A DNA stretch of 35,000 nt from Botryococcus braunii (lineage: Eukaryota; Chlorophyta; Trebouxiophyceae): contig MVGU01001330.1 of the NCBI GenBank assembly GCA_002005505.1, forward strand, positions 87,501 to 122,500. Reading direction: 5' to 3'. The notes below the pieces were generated by a model. The model saw only the letters and a list, made by a program, of their open reading frames with translations. It did no database searches and was not told where the DNA came from. Positions 23,221 to 34,128 of this stretch are shown one piece after another (position 1 is the stretch's first letter; every line of letters starts with the position of its first letter). A program made the translations under genes and the position numbers.

Positions 23221-23667
23221 TCATAGGCAGGCCACTAATTAAGTTTGCCCCCCCCCCCCTCTCCCGGGGGGATACTGGACCCCAGAAATGAATAATGACT
23301 TCTGTTCCCTCCAAATTTTAGGAATACCCACCTTGGAAATGGGGCCGCCTCAACAATGTATCCACGGATATGTATCCCAGTCCCCCGACCTAAAAGAAAT
23401 GGCGATAACTCAGTAACACCTCAGAACAGGAGACAATTAACAAGCTCTCACACGAAAAGGCCAGGTGCAGTCTACGAGTTTCCCCATATTGCACAGGCAA
23501 AAGAGCGAGGCACACTCCACATGTGCAAAGCAAAAGAGCGAGGCACACTCGAATAGAACAAGACGCACTAAAAAGCAGCAGGTTTTACAGCCCCCTTTGA
23601 CCGCCTCAGGATTCATGGTGCATGAGTCATCAGGGAGTATTGGGGTGGGAGTTTAGGGGCCTCGCCC
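23221..23667. repeat. Module D (3' flank of F-box gene), unit 3
   Basis: Homologous to the other D modules. Like unit 4, it carries a 33-bp tandem duplication (GCAAAAGAGCGAGGCACACTC at 23497 and 23530) and a 60-bp insertion flanked by AGTCATC (23625 and 23685). Minus-strand TGTAA is at 23589-23585. Confidence 0.78.
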
Positions 23668-26018
23668 TCATCTTGCTTTCCCTAAGTCATCTGAGCAAGG
23701 AACGGGGCTCTGATGAACGCACATTTTGATGGGTGGCCAGCCGGACTCGGACCGCTGTTGGTTCAGCTGGGCCAGCAATGCTTCCACAGGTTCCCGTTCA
23801 AGGCTCCTCCAGCCAGACTCATCTAGACACTCTGTAAAATCCACCTTCGTCAACCTCGTCAGGGGTAGCTGCTGCAGGGTGTCCACGGACATGGCCGCCA
23901 CTCGCAAAGTCAGCGCCCTCAGTTCGGTGTGCCGCAGGATCGACTGGATCAGAGGAGAGGAGAGGCTGTCACAGGTGATACTCAGATGCGTCAGCAGAGG
24001 CGGGTTGAGACCATCGAGCAAACTGACGATGTGCGGCGGGTGCAGCCTCGAATTTGCTGTGAGGCTCCGAAGATGCGGAGTTGCAGCGAGCAGGCCCGGG
24101 GGGGGGCGCCCTAGTTGGTGTAACCCGGGAGTCTCTGTCCGGAAATGTTAGGACTCGGAGGCTGGGCACGCAGGCGAACAGCTCGAGCGTTGCAAAGTTG
24201 GGCTGTTGATATTCCAAAGGTGTACCAAGATCGAGGTGCAGGTAAGTGAGCCGTGTGAGGCGTCTCAGCGCGTCCTGCACCGCTGTGCAGGCAGATGGGG
24301 TGAGCGCGGGGACATACTCGGAAAACAGGCCGAGATCAAGCTGCTCGAGAGCGGTGGCGGTCCGAAGGAAGGCAAGCTCCCGCGGGAGTGGGAGGTCTTC
24401 TTGATAGGAGGGCTCGATGCACTGAGCGATTCCCAATGTCAGCGTCTGTAGTCGGGTCAGGCGTGTCAGCGGGAGCACGTCCGAGCCGCTCAGCACGAAG
24501 GCGCTGCAGGGAAAGACGTTGAGGCTGGTGAGCCCTGTGAGGGCCCCCAGGAGAGGCCATCCGGACCACTCAAATGGAAGATAGGAATCTTCATCATCAG
24601 AACCGGTGTCCTCAATCCCAAATTCTCCAGGAAAATAACAGTTGATGGTCAGGCTCTGCAGGCCTGTCAGAAGGGCTAGGGTCCCCAGACGGGGATCGCC
24701 AACGCCTCCGAGCCTTAAATACAAGCTGGTGAGGAAGGTGAGGCCGCCCAGATAGCTGACATCGGTCACTTCCAGGTCGAGCTCTAGGGCACGGAGGTGG
24801 GAGAAGGCAGGACTGCAAACTGTCTGAGCCACTTCAGCAGAGTAATCTAAGGGCACATTGTCGTTCCCCCAAAACTGCACATTTAAGGACTTGAGCGAGC
24901 GGGAGTCTGCGAGGGCAGCGAGGTATGCCTTGCTGGCGTGGGGGTAATTGAGCATCAAGCACGTGATGTTGGTCAATGCTGAGATTGCAGGAGCGCTGAG
25001 TTCGGAATAAATTCTGAGATTCTGTAGCTTGGGCATATGGGACAGAGCCACTTCGAGGGGGACATGCTGGGGGGCCGGGCACAAGGCGTCCTTACAGGAC
25101 TCCAAGCCGGTCGAGGTGTCTCTCTCAAAACCCCAACTTGGCCATATTTCAGCTTTGGTAACATGGTGAAGAAAGCCAGGTCCGTAGCAGGCATCTCCAA
25201 GCTTCAAGCCCCCTTGGCACCGGCAATGGGTTCTCAGAGGTAGGGATTCATCGTCCAGATCTTGGGGCCTTTCGTGCAGTGAATCAAGCAGTTGTGCACT
25301 GACTCTCCAGGTCATTTCGCTAATCTTGCAGCTCTGGGTCATCATTGACGGCTTGTAAATCTTCAAGCAGGAGACAGACAAATTTGCTGCTTCTCGAAAG
25401 TCCCGGCTGACCATGCGCAGTGTCCAGAGGGCCCATGGTTTTTCCAGGAAGGAGAAGATATGCGACAATAGCTCCAAATTTAAATCATTTATCGTAAACC
25501 TGCATAAGAGACCAATCAACTATGTTTTATGGCATATGATAAACTGGCACAGATGTGGGGCAACATAAAAATAGCAGTTCGAACTTCATTTCCTGGATTT
25601 ATATCAATACAGCAGCTCTTCACTTGAATTCTTATGACCTGCTGTCACTTCTTCTTGCTACACCCGAACGGCACCATGGTGCAGACCATGCACAGGAGGG
25701 ACTGCCAAACAACCTGGAACCCCTGTCTAACCACCCAAGTACGGAACAATATAACCTCAGAGACAAGCAACATGCCAAATGATTTCAATTTGTAGAAATG
25801 TGTACAAAGTTCTGCCAGGGCACTATGTACATGAGGGCATCACAGCTGCACAAGTCACGGCGAACACCCTACAAACCCCAAGACGCTTACTCAATTGGAT
25901 CCTGAAGCATGGTCTTACTCCAAACAAAACGTACAACGTTCGCAAGAATGTAATGTAGAATTCTGGTAGAGGTCATTTACCGTTGTCTTTCGCTTTTCTT
26001 ACGTTTCACCCTGGCCAT
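23668..26018 (-). pseudogene. F-box/LRR gene, copy 3 (one-base frameshift)
   Basis: Exon 1 is 26018-25981 and encodes MARVKRKKSERQ. The donor is CG|GTAAAT, slightly weaker than GTAAGT, and the intron 25980-25500 (481 bp). The acceptor is TTATGCAG|G, and exon 2 begins at 25499 with FTINDLNLELLSHIFSFLE. The F-box, Cys cluster and most LRRs read cleanly. At 24098-24106 a G9 run (C9 on the coding strand) gives one extra base compared with copies 2 and 4. This shifts the frame, and the ORF ends about 45 codons later at 23969. The correct frame reopens and runs to a TGA at 23668, ending SDDLGKAR. Either the gene is newly inactivated, or the homopolymer was misread and it encodes about 622 residues. 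Confidence 0.8.
25500..25980 (-). other. Intron of F-box/LRR copy 3
   Basis: GT-AG intron of 481 bp, homologous to those of copies 2 and 4 and in the same phase. The donor is GTAAAT, not GTAAGT. Confidence 0.72.
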
Positions 26019-26143
26019 CGACTTCCCGCAAGCCCTCCCTGAAGATTCTAGCCCCGTTCGTTCATATGTTTAAATGTGTGCTTAAGCGAACCTGATATCC
26101 GAGAAAAAAATGGAAGTTTCAACCTATACAGTCTGGCTGGTTC

Positions 26144-26173
26144 ACCGTGCAAGGCTGTACAAACCGTTTGAAA
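26144..26173 (-). promoter_or_regulatory. Conserved 30-bp block upstream of copy 3
   Basis: Nearly identical to the blocks upstream of copies 2 and 4, 126 bp before the exon 1 ATG. Its function as a promoter element is inferred. Confidence 0.4.
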
Positions 26174-26334
26174 CAGATTTGAATATAGTACTTAGAAAAA
26201 GGGTAATGTGTACTACTAATATAGTAATCGAGCCATACAACTTTGGAATTACGGTTCAGGTGTACTTCCAACTTTCATTGCTGAACGTACCATAATAACC
26301 CAGGCGCTAATTTTCAATATTCAGTTATTTATCA

Positions 26335-26545
26335 TAATCGACATAAGTCTTTACATGGGAACACAAGTGTCGGTATTAGATACCAACTACAACATAGAGG
26401 AGAATCAGTATTATTAATGTTAACGGAGGACATCATTCAAGAAATTTGATCTTTCTCTTACACATGGAGTCACTCATTAACTAAAAACAATAGTATTAGC
26501 GTAGACTCAGGTAATAGTAATGGTTTATATACTTTTGCAAGGTAG
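26335..26545. repeat. Module Q, unit 3
   Basis: Matches 20952-21159 as described there. It is followed directly by microsatellite DNA, not module M. Confidence 0.82.
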
Positions 26546-26593
26546 TGATTGAAGGCCTATTGGAATGGCAGTATCATAAAATTACATACAATA

Positions 26594-26602
26594 GGAGTAG
26601 TG

Positions 26603-26679
<77 letters not shown>

Positions 26680-26694
26680 TGTTGTTGTTGTTGT
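26594..26694. repeat. (TAG)n then (TTG)n trinucleotide repeat
   Basis: About 86 bases of TAG/AGT repeat pass into about five GTT units. Val-only and Thr-only frames across it are artefacts. Confidence 0.95.
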
Positions 26695-26757
26695 TTTAGC
26701 GAGTGTTATTATTTGTATCGATAGTAGTTGTGGAAGTGTCAATATAATAAATTCTGT

Positions 26758-27108
<351 letters not shown>

Positions 27109-27199
27109 GAGCTTCCGTGCCAAAATGGACCCAATCAGAATGCAACTACACTTTCACTCAAATCTGATTTCAGTATTTTTCACTTCTACGCTACATAGG

Positions 27200-28134
27200 A
27201 CCCTGCATGAGCTTCATTCCTTCAAGGGGAAAGTATTTAAATAACTCTGTGAGGATGTGAGTTGGACGCTCAAGTCACCCAGGGTTGCACATTCTTGACA
27301 GTATCAGGAAGCAACTTGCAGAATGGGAGAGATCTCGCACATACACTGAAGTATAAGAAAGGAAACATATATTGCATGCCGTACTATTTGTTGCCCTCGT
27401 TTGAGCGTGCATGACGTTGCCACTCTTCCGAGTCCTCACAAATGTCTACATAATGTCGATATACTCTGCACATGTCACAAGCTTGCTCGTGCCCCGATGA
27501 TTACTATAACGGCCCCGGGGCCCAATCAGTCTCTCGTTACTGGGACGTGTAATAATATTGTTGTTTCAGAAGAGTGGATGGAAGAGAATCCCCCTGAGCT
27601 GACGTGAAACCCCAAACGCTACCAGACATCAAACAGTCCATAGATAGTCAACTCTCACACACGCAGAGCAAACAAGGGCAGCTCACTACAGCAGCACCAA
27701 AGAACTGACTCAATGAGTAACCAGCACCCCTCTACATCTTCTTGCACAGTAATACTTCGGTTCTCAAGCTTCTGGACTCCAGAGTCTGGAGTCGCTTCAT
27801 GAATCAAGTATAAGGACAGGGCTCCCCTCCCTCCCCACGTTGGCGTTTCACTATGTTCAAAGAAAACGCATGGGAAGGCCACGTGGGCCTACTGTGGCGG
27901 CCATAACATATTGGCGACCCTGAAGGTCTGCTTGTCTTTAGCAGCACGGTTTCCCACATGACCTAAAACGACGCTGCCTATCCCGGTGAGCCCACTAGAA
28001 TAAGCAGCGACGCAAATTAGTGGAGGGTTGGCGAAGGTGAAAGGACATGAGCCGCAATGGTCGACGTACAGAGTACAGCCATTTCACAAACGCATGTGAA
28101 AATTGAGGTTTCTTCACGGTGATGTTCCTCTCCG
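27200..28134. repeat. Module L, copy in unit 4
   Basis: Homologous to 9181-10189. The right part, about 28053-28090, has the unpaired ancestor of the hairpin seen at 10100-10150. No frame is conserved between the two L copies. Confidence 0.8.
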
Positions 28135-29370
28135 GGCCCGGATGTGGGAAAGGCTGGCATCGGGATATGCGCTGCCGAACCGAGGTATGAGGACACTCTC
28201 AACAAGAAGAAGGAGGAGAAGTTACATCTTCTACCTTGCCCGAAGGGAAAGATGGGCTGAGAAACCGCGCACACAGTAGCCTATGCACCAACACGCACGG
28301 GGCATGAAAAGCCCGACCACACAAGCCCTAAGAAAAAGACACCTGACTTAGAACTCTGGCGGCCATTGCACATCGAGCTACGCCGGCATACAATTGCCGC
28401 ATCTCTCGCATGAGCAGCGGCAGCATGATCGTGACCGCCCAGGATCGCGGGCGCTCTGATATGGACTCGTGACCTTTACGGCACAGCATGCCTGTGTCTG
28501 ACAAACTTCGCAGATGTTCTAAGATCATTCGGGTCACTCACCCGGTAGCGGTACTGGGAATTGGAAAACGGAGGCGAAGAGCTGGAACTAAAGGGCAATG
28601 AAAAAGCTCGGGTGGCCGCATTTTACTGCAACAAAGGAACAGTACGAGCTAACAACCAATCAGAAGCTCCAGATGGGGAATGTACGGGTGCACGGCAAGA
28701 TCACAACAGGATCGTCGATAATTGGCTCTATACCATTATACACACATGCGCTGGCACAGTGGTTGACACTCATCGTCTTGTTCATCAATGCATAAAGACA
28801 AAATGGCAATCCCCGGCATGGGAGTTGGGGATGTAGAAGCCGAATTGTTCACAGGTGAGTACAGAATTGACGACAATCGACATTCTCTTACCAAGATCTG
28901 CAGGTTCCCAATCACTTTGCGCCCCCGGGCCCCCCGACCACCCTCTGATAAAGACATCTAAATTGGATGATCCAATGCAATTTCTAAGCTGCAGCAAGTG
29001 AAGGGATTGGGCCTGGACCCTCTGGCAAGGGTGGCCTGTGCGACTTGCCACTTCTCTACGAAAGGTCACCACGCATTCGCAAGGACCGTACATCAACAAC
29101 CAACTCAACCTCTTGGGAGATCATTCCGCCGCGTACAATGCAGCGAACTTCGCTGTTTATGACCGCACGGGCGCGTACCCATGCAGGAGCCTGAATCAAA
29201 TAGGACATGCGCCATTGTTTACCTACAAGCCGATAAGAACCGCAACCTCTCAAGCGCCCAATGAAATGTTACGGCAAATTCAAGCGGCAGCCACTTTGCA
29301 TATCTTTGGCGAAATAGACCCCGGGAATCTCATCATACAGGCTGTGCCATTTGGGAGGGTGCAGGCACGG
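28135..29370. repeat. Module M, copy in unit 4
   Basis: Follows the M modules of units 1 and 3 from GATGTGGGAAAGGCTGGC to ATACAGGCTGTGCCATTTGGG. Around 28300-28470 the plus-strand frames resemble those in M2 (GHEKPD...SPKKKTPD, then MSSGSM...) but are interrupted. Confidence 0.8.
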
Positions 29371-29403
29371 GCGCGCACACACACAGACACAGACACAGAG
29401 ACA

Positions 29404-29478
<75 letters not shown>

Positions 29479-29488
29479 GCGCGCGCGC
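29371..29488. repeat. CA/CG microsatellite, unit 4
   Basis: About 118 bases of CA repeat bounded by GCGCGC on each side. It is the shortest of the four microsatellites at this position in the unit. Confidence 0.95.
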
Positions 29489-29529
29489 ATAGGCAGCCGC
29501 TATTCAAGTTTGCACACCCCCCCCCCCCA

Positions 29530-30066
29530 GGGCTGGCGGCAAAACTCAGGGCTTTTGCCAGACCCTCCGGCAAACCGGTTTTGCTGGAGTTTAACAGAGG
29601 ATTTACTCAGGTATGGTCCGGCAAAGCCCCATGCAGTACAGAGCAGTACACTGGATGTTCAGCTGGTACTGCCGCCTTTTCAGTGGCAAACTTGGAAAAT
29701 AGGCTAGCATATGACCCCTGACACCTAGAGTACGAAAAAACAAACTTATTAAATTCTCTAATTGTTTAAGGCACATCCCTCAGAGTTTTCACCTTTGGAG
29801 CAGCGAGATTTGTACCCGTGATTACAATAGAGTTTAACAGAGCTTTGAGCTTGGAAATATTTTTGCCGATTTCACTTTTGGTTGCTTTTACTATTGAGAT
29901 TTTCTGCAAGTGTTGCACAGTAGGAATAAGCTCATGAAAAGGAATCGATTGACAAAGCAAAATTATCATCACGTTCTCGAGTTTTACGGCAGTTGCCGGT
30001 GCTCGGCAAAACTAATTTTACCGTTTTGCCTTTTGCCAGCGAGCTCAATGGTTTTGCCGCCAGCCC
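29530..30066. mobile_element. 537-bp TIR element, hAT-like ends
   Basis: GGGCTGGCGGCAAAAC at 29530-29545 is exactly complementary to 30051-30066. Further TTTTGCC/GGCAAAA motifs lie inside both ends. Units 1-3 lack this sequence: the C-run and the GGACACTGA-type flank that surround it here are contiguous there. The left boundary reads CAGGGCTGGC, similar to the CAGGG-type ends of hAT elements. An 8-bp target duplication would be hidden, because both flanks are C-runs (12 C on the left, a long C-run on the right). A 68-codon minus frame at 29766-29972 is not recognisable as transposase, so the element is non-autonomous. Confidence 0.8.
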
Positions 30067-30305
30067 CCCCCCCCCCCCCCGGGGCGGGGGACACTGACCC
30101 CAGAAACGATTCTTACTGTTCCAAGATTTTAGCTTCTGGTTCCCCAACTTCTGCTCCCTCCGTATGTCAGGAGTACCCACCTTTGAAATGGGGCCGCCTC
30201 AACAATATATCAACGGATACGGATCCCAGTCTTCCGACCTAAAAGAAATGGCAAAAGCTCAGCGCCACCCCAAAACAGGAGACAATTAACAAGCTTTTAC
30301 AAGCT

Positions 30306-30339
30306 CTGCGTCTGGCCTTTCCGAAAAGGCCAGACGCAG
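30306..30339. repeat. Perfect 15-bp hairpin with 4-base loop
   Basis: CTGCGTCTGGCCTTT at 30306-30320 pairs exactly with 30325-30339, leaving CCGA as loop. The other three D modules have only the right arm (AAAAGGCCAGACGCAG-like) preceded by CTCACAC or similar, so the left arm is new in unit 4. Confidence 0.93.
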
Positions 30340-30460
30340 TTTACGAGTTTCCCAATATTGCACAGGCAAAAGAGCGAGGCACACTCCTCATGTGCAAAGC
30401 AAAAGAGCAAGGAACACTAAAATAGTACAAGACACACAAAAAAGCAGCAGGAGACAGCTT

Positions 30461-30465
30461 TTACA
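30461..30465 (-). terminator. TGTAA, possible polyadenylation signal of copy 4
   Basis: TGTAA on the gene strand about 80 bases after the stop codon. It is conserved in the same local context in copies 1 (12063-12059) and 3 (23589-23585) and altered in copy 2. TGTAA is the usual polyadenylation signal in chlorophyte algae. Five bases are easily met by chance, so the weight comes from conservation among copies that are similar anyway. Confidence 0.3.
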
Positions 30466-30545
30466 GCCCACTTTGACCCCCTCAGGATTCATAGTGCATA
30501 AGGGAGTCATCAGGGAGTATTGGGGTGGGAGTTTCGTAAGTCCTC

Positions 30546-32931
30546 TTAACCCCATCTTGCTTTTCCTAGGTCATCTGAATAATGAAGGGCGCTCTGGTAA
30601 ACGCACGTTTTGATGGGTGGCCAGCCGGACTCGTTGCGCTGTCGGTTCAGCTGGGCCAGCAATGCTTCCACAGGTTCCCGTTCAAGGCTCCTCCAGCCAA
30701 AGAGGGCCGGCCCCTCTGAAGTTTCCGCCTCAAGCCTCAGCTTCGTCAACCCCGTCAGGGGTAACTGCTGCAGGGTATCCACGGACAGAGACACCACTCG
30801 CAAAGCCAGCGCCCTCAGTTTGGTGTGCCGCAGGATCGACTGGATCACAGGGGGGGAGAGGCTGTCACAGGACAAACACAGATGCGTGAGCAGCGGCGGG
30901 TTGAGGCTGTCGAGCAAACTGACAATATGCGGTGGGTGCAGCCACGAAAGTGCTGTGAGGCTCCGAAGTTGAGTAGTTGCGGCAAGCAGGCCTGCCTGAG
31001 GCGCCCCTGTTGGTGTTTCAGGGGAGCCTTTGTCGGGAAATTTAAAGACTCGCAGGCTGGGCACGCAGGCGAACAGCTCGAGCGTTCCAAAGTTGGGCGG
31101 TTGATATTCCCAAGATGTGCCAAAATCGAGGTACAGGGACGTGAGCCGTGTGAGGCGTCTCAGCACGTCCTGCACCGCTGTGTAGGCAGATGGGGTAAGC
31201 GCGGGGATGTACTTGGAATTAAGGCCGAGGTCAAGCTCCTCAAGAGCGGTGGCGGTCCCAAGGAAGGCAAGCTCCCGCGGGAGCGGGAGGTTTTCTTGAT
31301 AAGAAGGCTCGATGCACTGAGCGATTCCCAATGTCAGCGTTTGTAGTCGGGTCAGGCATGTCAGCGGGAGCACGTCAGAGCCGCTCAGCACGAAGGCGCT
31401 GGAGGGAAAGATGGTGAGGCTGGTGAGCCCTTTGAGGGCCCCCAAGAAAGGCCATCCGGACCACTCAAATGGAGAAAGGTCATCTTCATCATCGGAATCG
31501 GTATCCTCAAACTCAAATTCTCCAGGAAGATGACAGGTGATTGTCAGGCTCTGCAGGCCCGTCAGAACGGCTAGGGTCCCCAGATGGGGATCGCCAAGGC
31601 CTCCGAGGCTTAAAAACAAATTGGTGAGGCAGGTGAGGCCCGACAGGTGGCTGACATGGGCCACATCCAGGTCGAGCTGTAGGGCACGGAGGTGTGAGAA
31701 GGCAGGACTGCAAACTGCCTGAGCCAGTTCAGCAGAGTAACCCAAGGGCACATCATCGTTCCCCCAAAACTGCACATTCAAGGATTTAAGCGCGCGGGAG
31801 TCTGCGAGGGCAGCGAGGTATGCCTGGTTGGCGTGGGAGTGAGAGAGGCTCAAGCACGTGATATTTGTCAATGCTGAGACTGCAGGAGTGCTGATTTCGG
31901 GATGAAGTCTGAGACTCTGCAGCTTGGGCATATGGGCCAGAGCCACTTCGAGGGGGACATGCTGGGGGGCTGGGCACAAGGCGTCCTTACAGGACTCCAA
32001 GCCGGTCGAGGTGTCTCTCTCAAAAACCCTATTTGGCCATAATTCAGCCTTGGTAACATGGTGAAGAAAGCCAGGTCCGTAGCAGGCATGTCCAAGCTTC
32101 AAACCCCCTTGACAGCGGCAACGGCTTCTCAAAGCCGGTAGCGTGTCCTCCAGATCTTGGGGTCTCTCGTGCAGAGAATCAAGCAGTTGCGCACTGACAC
32201 TGCAGGTCATGTCGCGAATCTGAGCGCCCTCGGTTCTCATTCCCTTGCAAAGATTCAAGCAGGAAACAGACAAATTTGCTGCGGCTCGAAAGTCCCGGCT
32301 GACCATGCGCAGTGTCCAAAGAGCCCATGGTTTTTCCAGGAAAGAGAAGATGTGCGACAACAGCTCCAAAGTCAAATCATTGATTGTGAACCTGTATAAG
32401 AGACCAATCACCTATAATTTATGGCATATGATAGACTGGAACAGATGTGGAGGAACATAACACTGTTGGGTTGAAAGTCATTTCTTAATTTTTTAGCGAC
32501 AGAGCAGGTATTCTTTTTTTGCCTTTCTTATGAGATGCGGTAACTTCCTCTTGCTACAACCGACGGTGCCATGGTGCAGATCATGGCAGGAGGGACCGCC
32601 AAACAACCTGGAACCTCTGTCCAAACACCCAAGTCCTGACGGAACAATATAAACCCAGAGACGAGCGGCATGCGACATAATTTTCAACTGAAGGAATGTG
32701 TATGAAGTTCTGCCTGAGCACTAAGTACACGAGGGCATCAGAGCTGCTCAACTCACGGCGAACACCCTACAGAACCAAAGACGCATACACGCTTACTGAA
32801 TTGGCTCCTGGAGCAAATAGGTCTACTCCAATGATCTTACTCACACAAAATGTACAGCAAATGTATGGCAGAAATCTGGTTGAGGTCACTTACCGTTGTC
32901 TTCCGCGTTTCTTACGTTTCACCTTGGCCAT
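30546..32931 (-). CDS. F-box/LRR protein, copy 4 (intact, two exons)
   Basis: Paralogue of copy 2 with the same architecture and presumed role in an SCF ubiquitin ligase. Exon 1 is 32931-32894 and encodes MAKVKRKKRGRQ, a strongly basic NLS-like start. The donor is CG|GTAAGT and the intron 32893-32392 (502 bp). The acceptor is TTATACAG|G, and exon 2 runs 32391-30546 to a TAA. The spliced product is 627 residues: basic tag 2-13, F-box about 17-55, Cys cluster CRCQGGLKLGHAC ... SCKDALC, irregular LRRs to about residue 610, and an acidic insert (DTDSDDEDD). The C-terminus ends SDDLGKARWG, extended compared with copies 1 and 2 by the insertion shared with copy 3. Exon 2 alone would have to start at GTG, so the upstream ATG exon is needed. 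Confidence 0.86.
32392..32893 (-). other. Intron of F-box/LRR copy 4
   Basis: GT-AG intron of 502 bp, homologous to those of copies 2 and 3 and in the same phase. A second AG (TATAG) a few bases before the chosen acceptor would bring TGA into frame at once, so TTATACAG is preferred. Confidence 0.75.
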
Positions 32932-33088
32932 CGACCCTCCCGCAACCCCTCCCTGTAGATTCTAAGCCCCGTTCGTTCTTATTTTTACGTCCGTGCTTAA
33001 ACAGCTGGACATTTCAAGAAAAGGTGTGAACTTTCACCATCTGTTTTTAGAAAAAAAGTAAAGTCGGCTGTACCGCGGTGCAACTTGC

Positions 33089-33118
33089 ACCGTGCAAGGC
33101 TGTACAAACCGTTTGAAA
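33089..33118 (-). promoter_or_regulatory. Conserved 30-bp block upstream of copy 4
   Basis: Third member of the block seen at 18005 and 26144, 158 bp before the exon 1 ATG. Just beyond it lies the empty form of the site occupied by the 1,564-bp element in unit 2. Confidence 0.4.
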
Positions 33119-33164
33119 GCAAATTTGAAAATTGTACTACCAATTTAGTAGACGAGTGACTCAG

Positions 33165-33560
33165 TCTGACTCGTCACAAGTCTCATAAACTTTCGTGATG
33201 GAACGAACCCAAACCGAATGCAACTACACTTCAACCTCAATCTGACTTCAGTAGTTTTCACTTCTATTCGGGATAGGACAGGCCAGGTCAGAGGAGAGAC
33301 GGGACTCCCGTCACGGGAAGAAGGTACAACAGTCCAGCCACTAGGGCATGATGAAATGTCCACAACACACACACAAGCCGAAACGGGAGAACTAGGAATG
33401 GGGAGGAAACGGGGGAGAGACGGAAGGAAATAAAACCTCTGGATCCAGAATAGCCACGACAAGGAGACGAGGAGAGAGACAGATATGGAGAAAGCATATG
33501 AGACTCTCGTTGATGATATGTGTCTAAGTGTCGAATTGTTAAACTTGTGTAGTTGTCGAC
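33165..33560. repeat. Module P, unit 4
   Basis: Uninterrupted counterpart of 20035-20671. It has its own extra stretch of 70 bases after ACGGGA (33313-33318), ending in a second ACGGGA (33383-33388), which unit 2 lacks. Confidence 0.8.
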
Positions 33561-34016
33561 ACTGAGAAAAGGAAGTGTAGCCACAACATTGCAAGAGGGG
33601 ACCTGCTCAGGCTTACAGAATCCGTGAGAAGGAGCAACATGGAACCAAGATCGCAACCTACACAACGTTCAAGGCACAGAGGGCAAACAGTCTGCCACGG
33701 CGTGTGTAGGCTCCAATTCCGGTGGGGAATGTTTGATCAGGTTGTTGTGACATCATCGATGTGTCCCACCAGAGACGAAGAAGGGCAGTGGCCACTGCCC
33801 TTCTTCGTTCCATGGAACATTGGGCTGGTCTTTTTTATGCCACTTGTGTAACGAAAAAAGATTACACTGGCCAGCCCTGCGCTGATGAGATGGAGCAGCT
33901 CCTACAGTCAACAAAAGAGTGGAATAATCAGCAAAACATGTAGTGAAGCGAAGTAAACAAGAGGCCGTAGATCCTCGTGCTAGAAAAACAGAAGTTACGA
34001 GCGACTGCCAGAGGCA
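33561..34016. other. No confident gene; 34-bp palindrome inside
   Basis: The sequence holds a few open stretches of 40-90 codons on either strand, none with a recognisable product. A perfect zero-spacer palindrome of 34 bp lies at 33775-33808, centred on TGGCCA. Confidence 0.5.
33775..33808. repeat. 34-bp perfect palindrome
   Basis: ACGAAGAAGGGCAGTGG (33775-33791) pairs exactly with 33792-33808, with no spacer. Open frames on the two strands here mirror each other and are not evidence for coding. Confidence 0.93.
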
Positions 34017-34085
34017 AATATATTCCAAGTATATTATATAATATATTCCAAGTATATTATATAATATATTCCAAATATATTACCG
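34017..34085. repeat. 23-bp AT-rich tandem repeat, about 2.7 copies
   Basis: TATTCCAA(G/A)TATATTA starts at 34021, 34044 and 34067, a period of 23 bases. Confidence 0.92.
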
Positions 34086-34100
34086 TATATAAGTCTTGGA

Positions 34101-34128
34101 AGCAATGATGCACATGTGCATCATTGCT
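34101..34128. repeat. 28-bp perfect palindrome
   Basis: Zero-spacer palindrome centred on ACATGT (AGCAATGATGCACA plus its complement), 15 bases after the 23-bp repeat. Confidence 0.92.

Larger units (their letters stand above)
30067..30545. repeat. Module D (3' flank of F-box gene), unit 4
   Basis: Homologous to the other D modules and closest to unit 3, sharing its 33-bp duplication (30366 and 30399) and its insertion flanked by (A/G)GTCATC (30505 and 30569). Minus-strand TGTAA is at 30465-30461. It also contains the private hairpin at 30306-30339. Confidence 0.78.

Noticed and set aside
22219..23242. Open frames of up to 341 codons (His-Thr, Cys-Val) across CA repeats, here and at 5497-5979, 11336-11852, 14544-15176 and 29269-29721
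   Set aside because: Dinucleotide repeats without stop codons are open in several frames at once. The products are two-residue repeats with no independent support.
33313..33388. 70-bp stretch in unit 4 bounded by ACGGGA as a transposon
   Set aside because: Has no terminal inverted repeats. A 6-bp bounding repeat in purine-rich DNA is weak, and it may equally be a deletion in unit 2.
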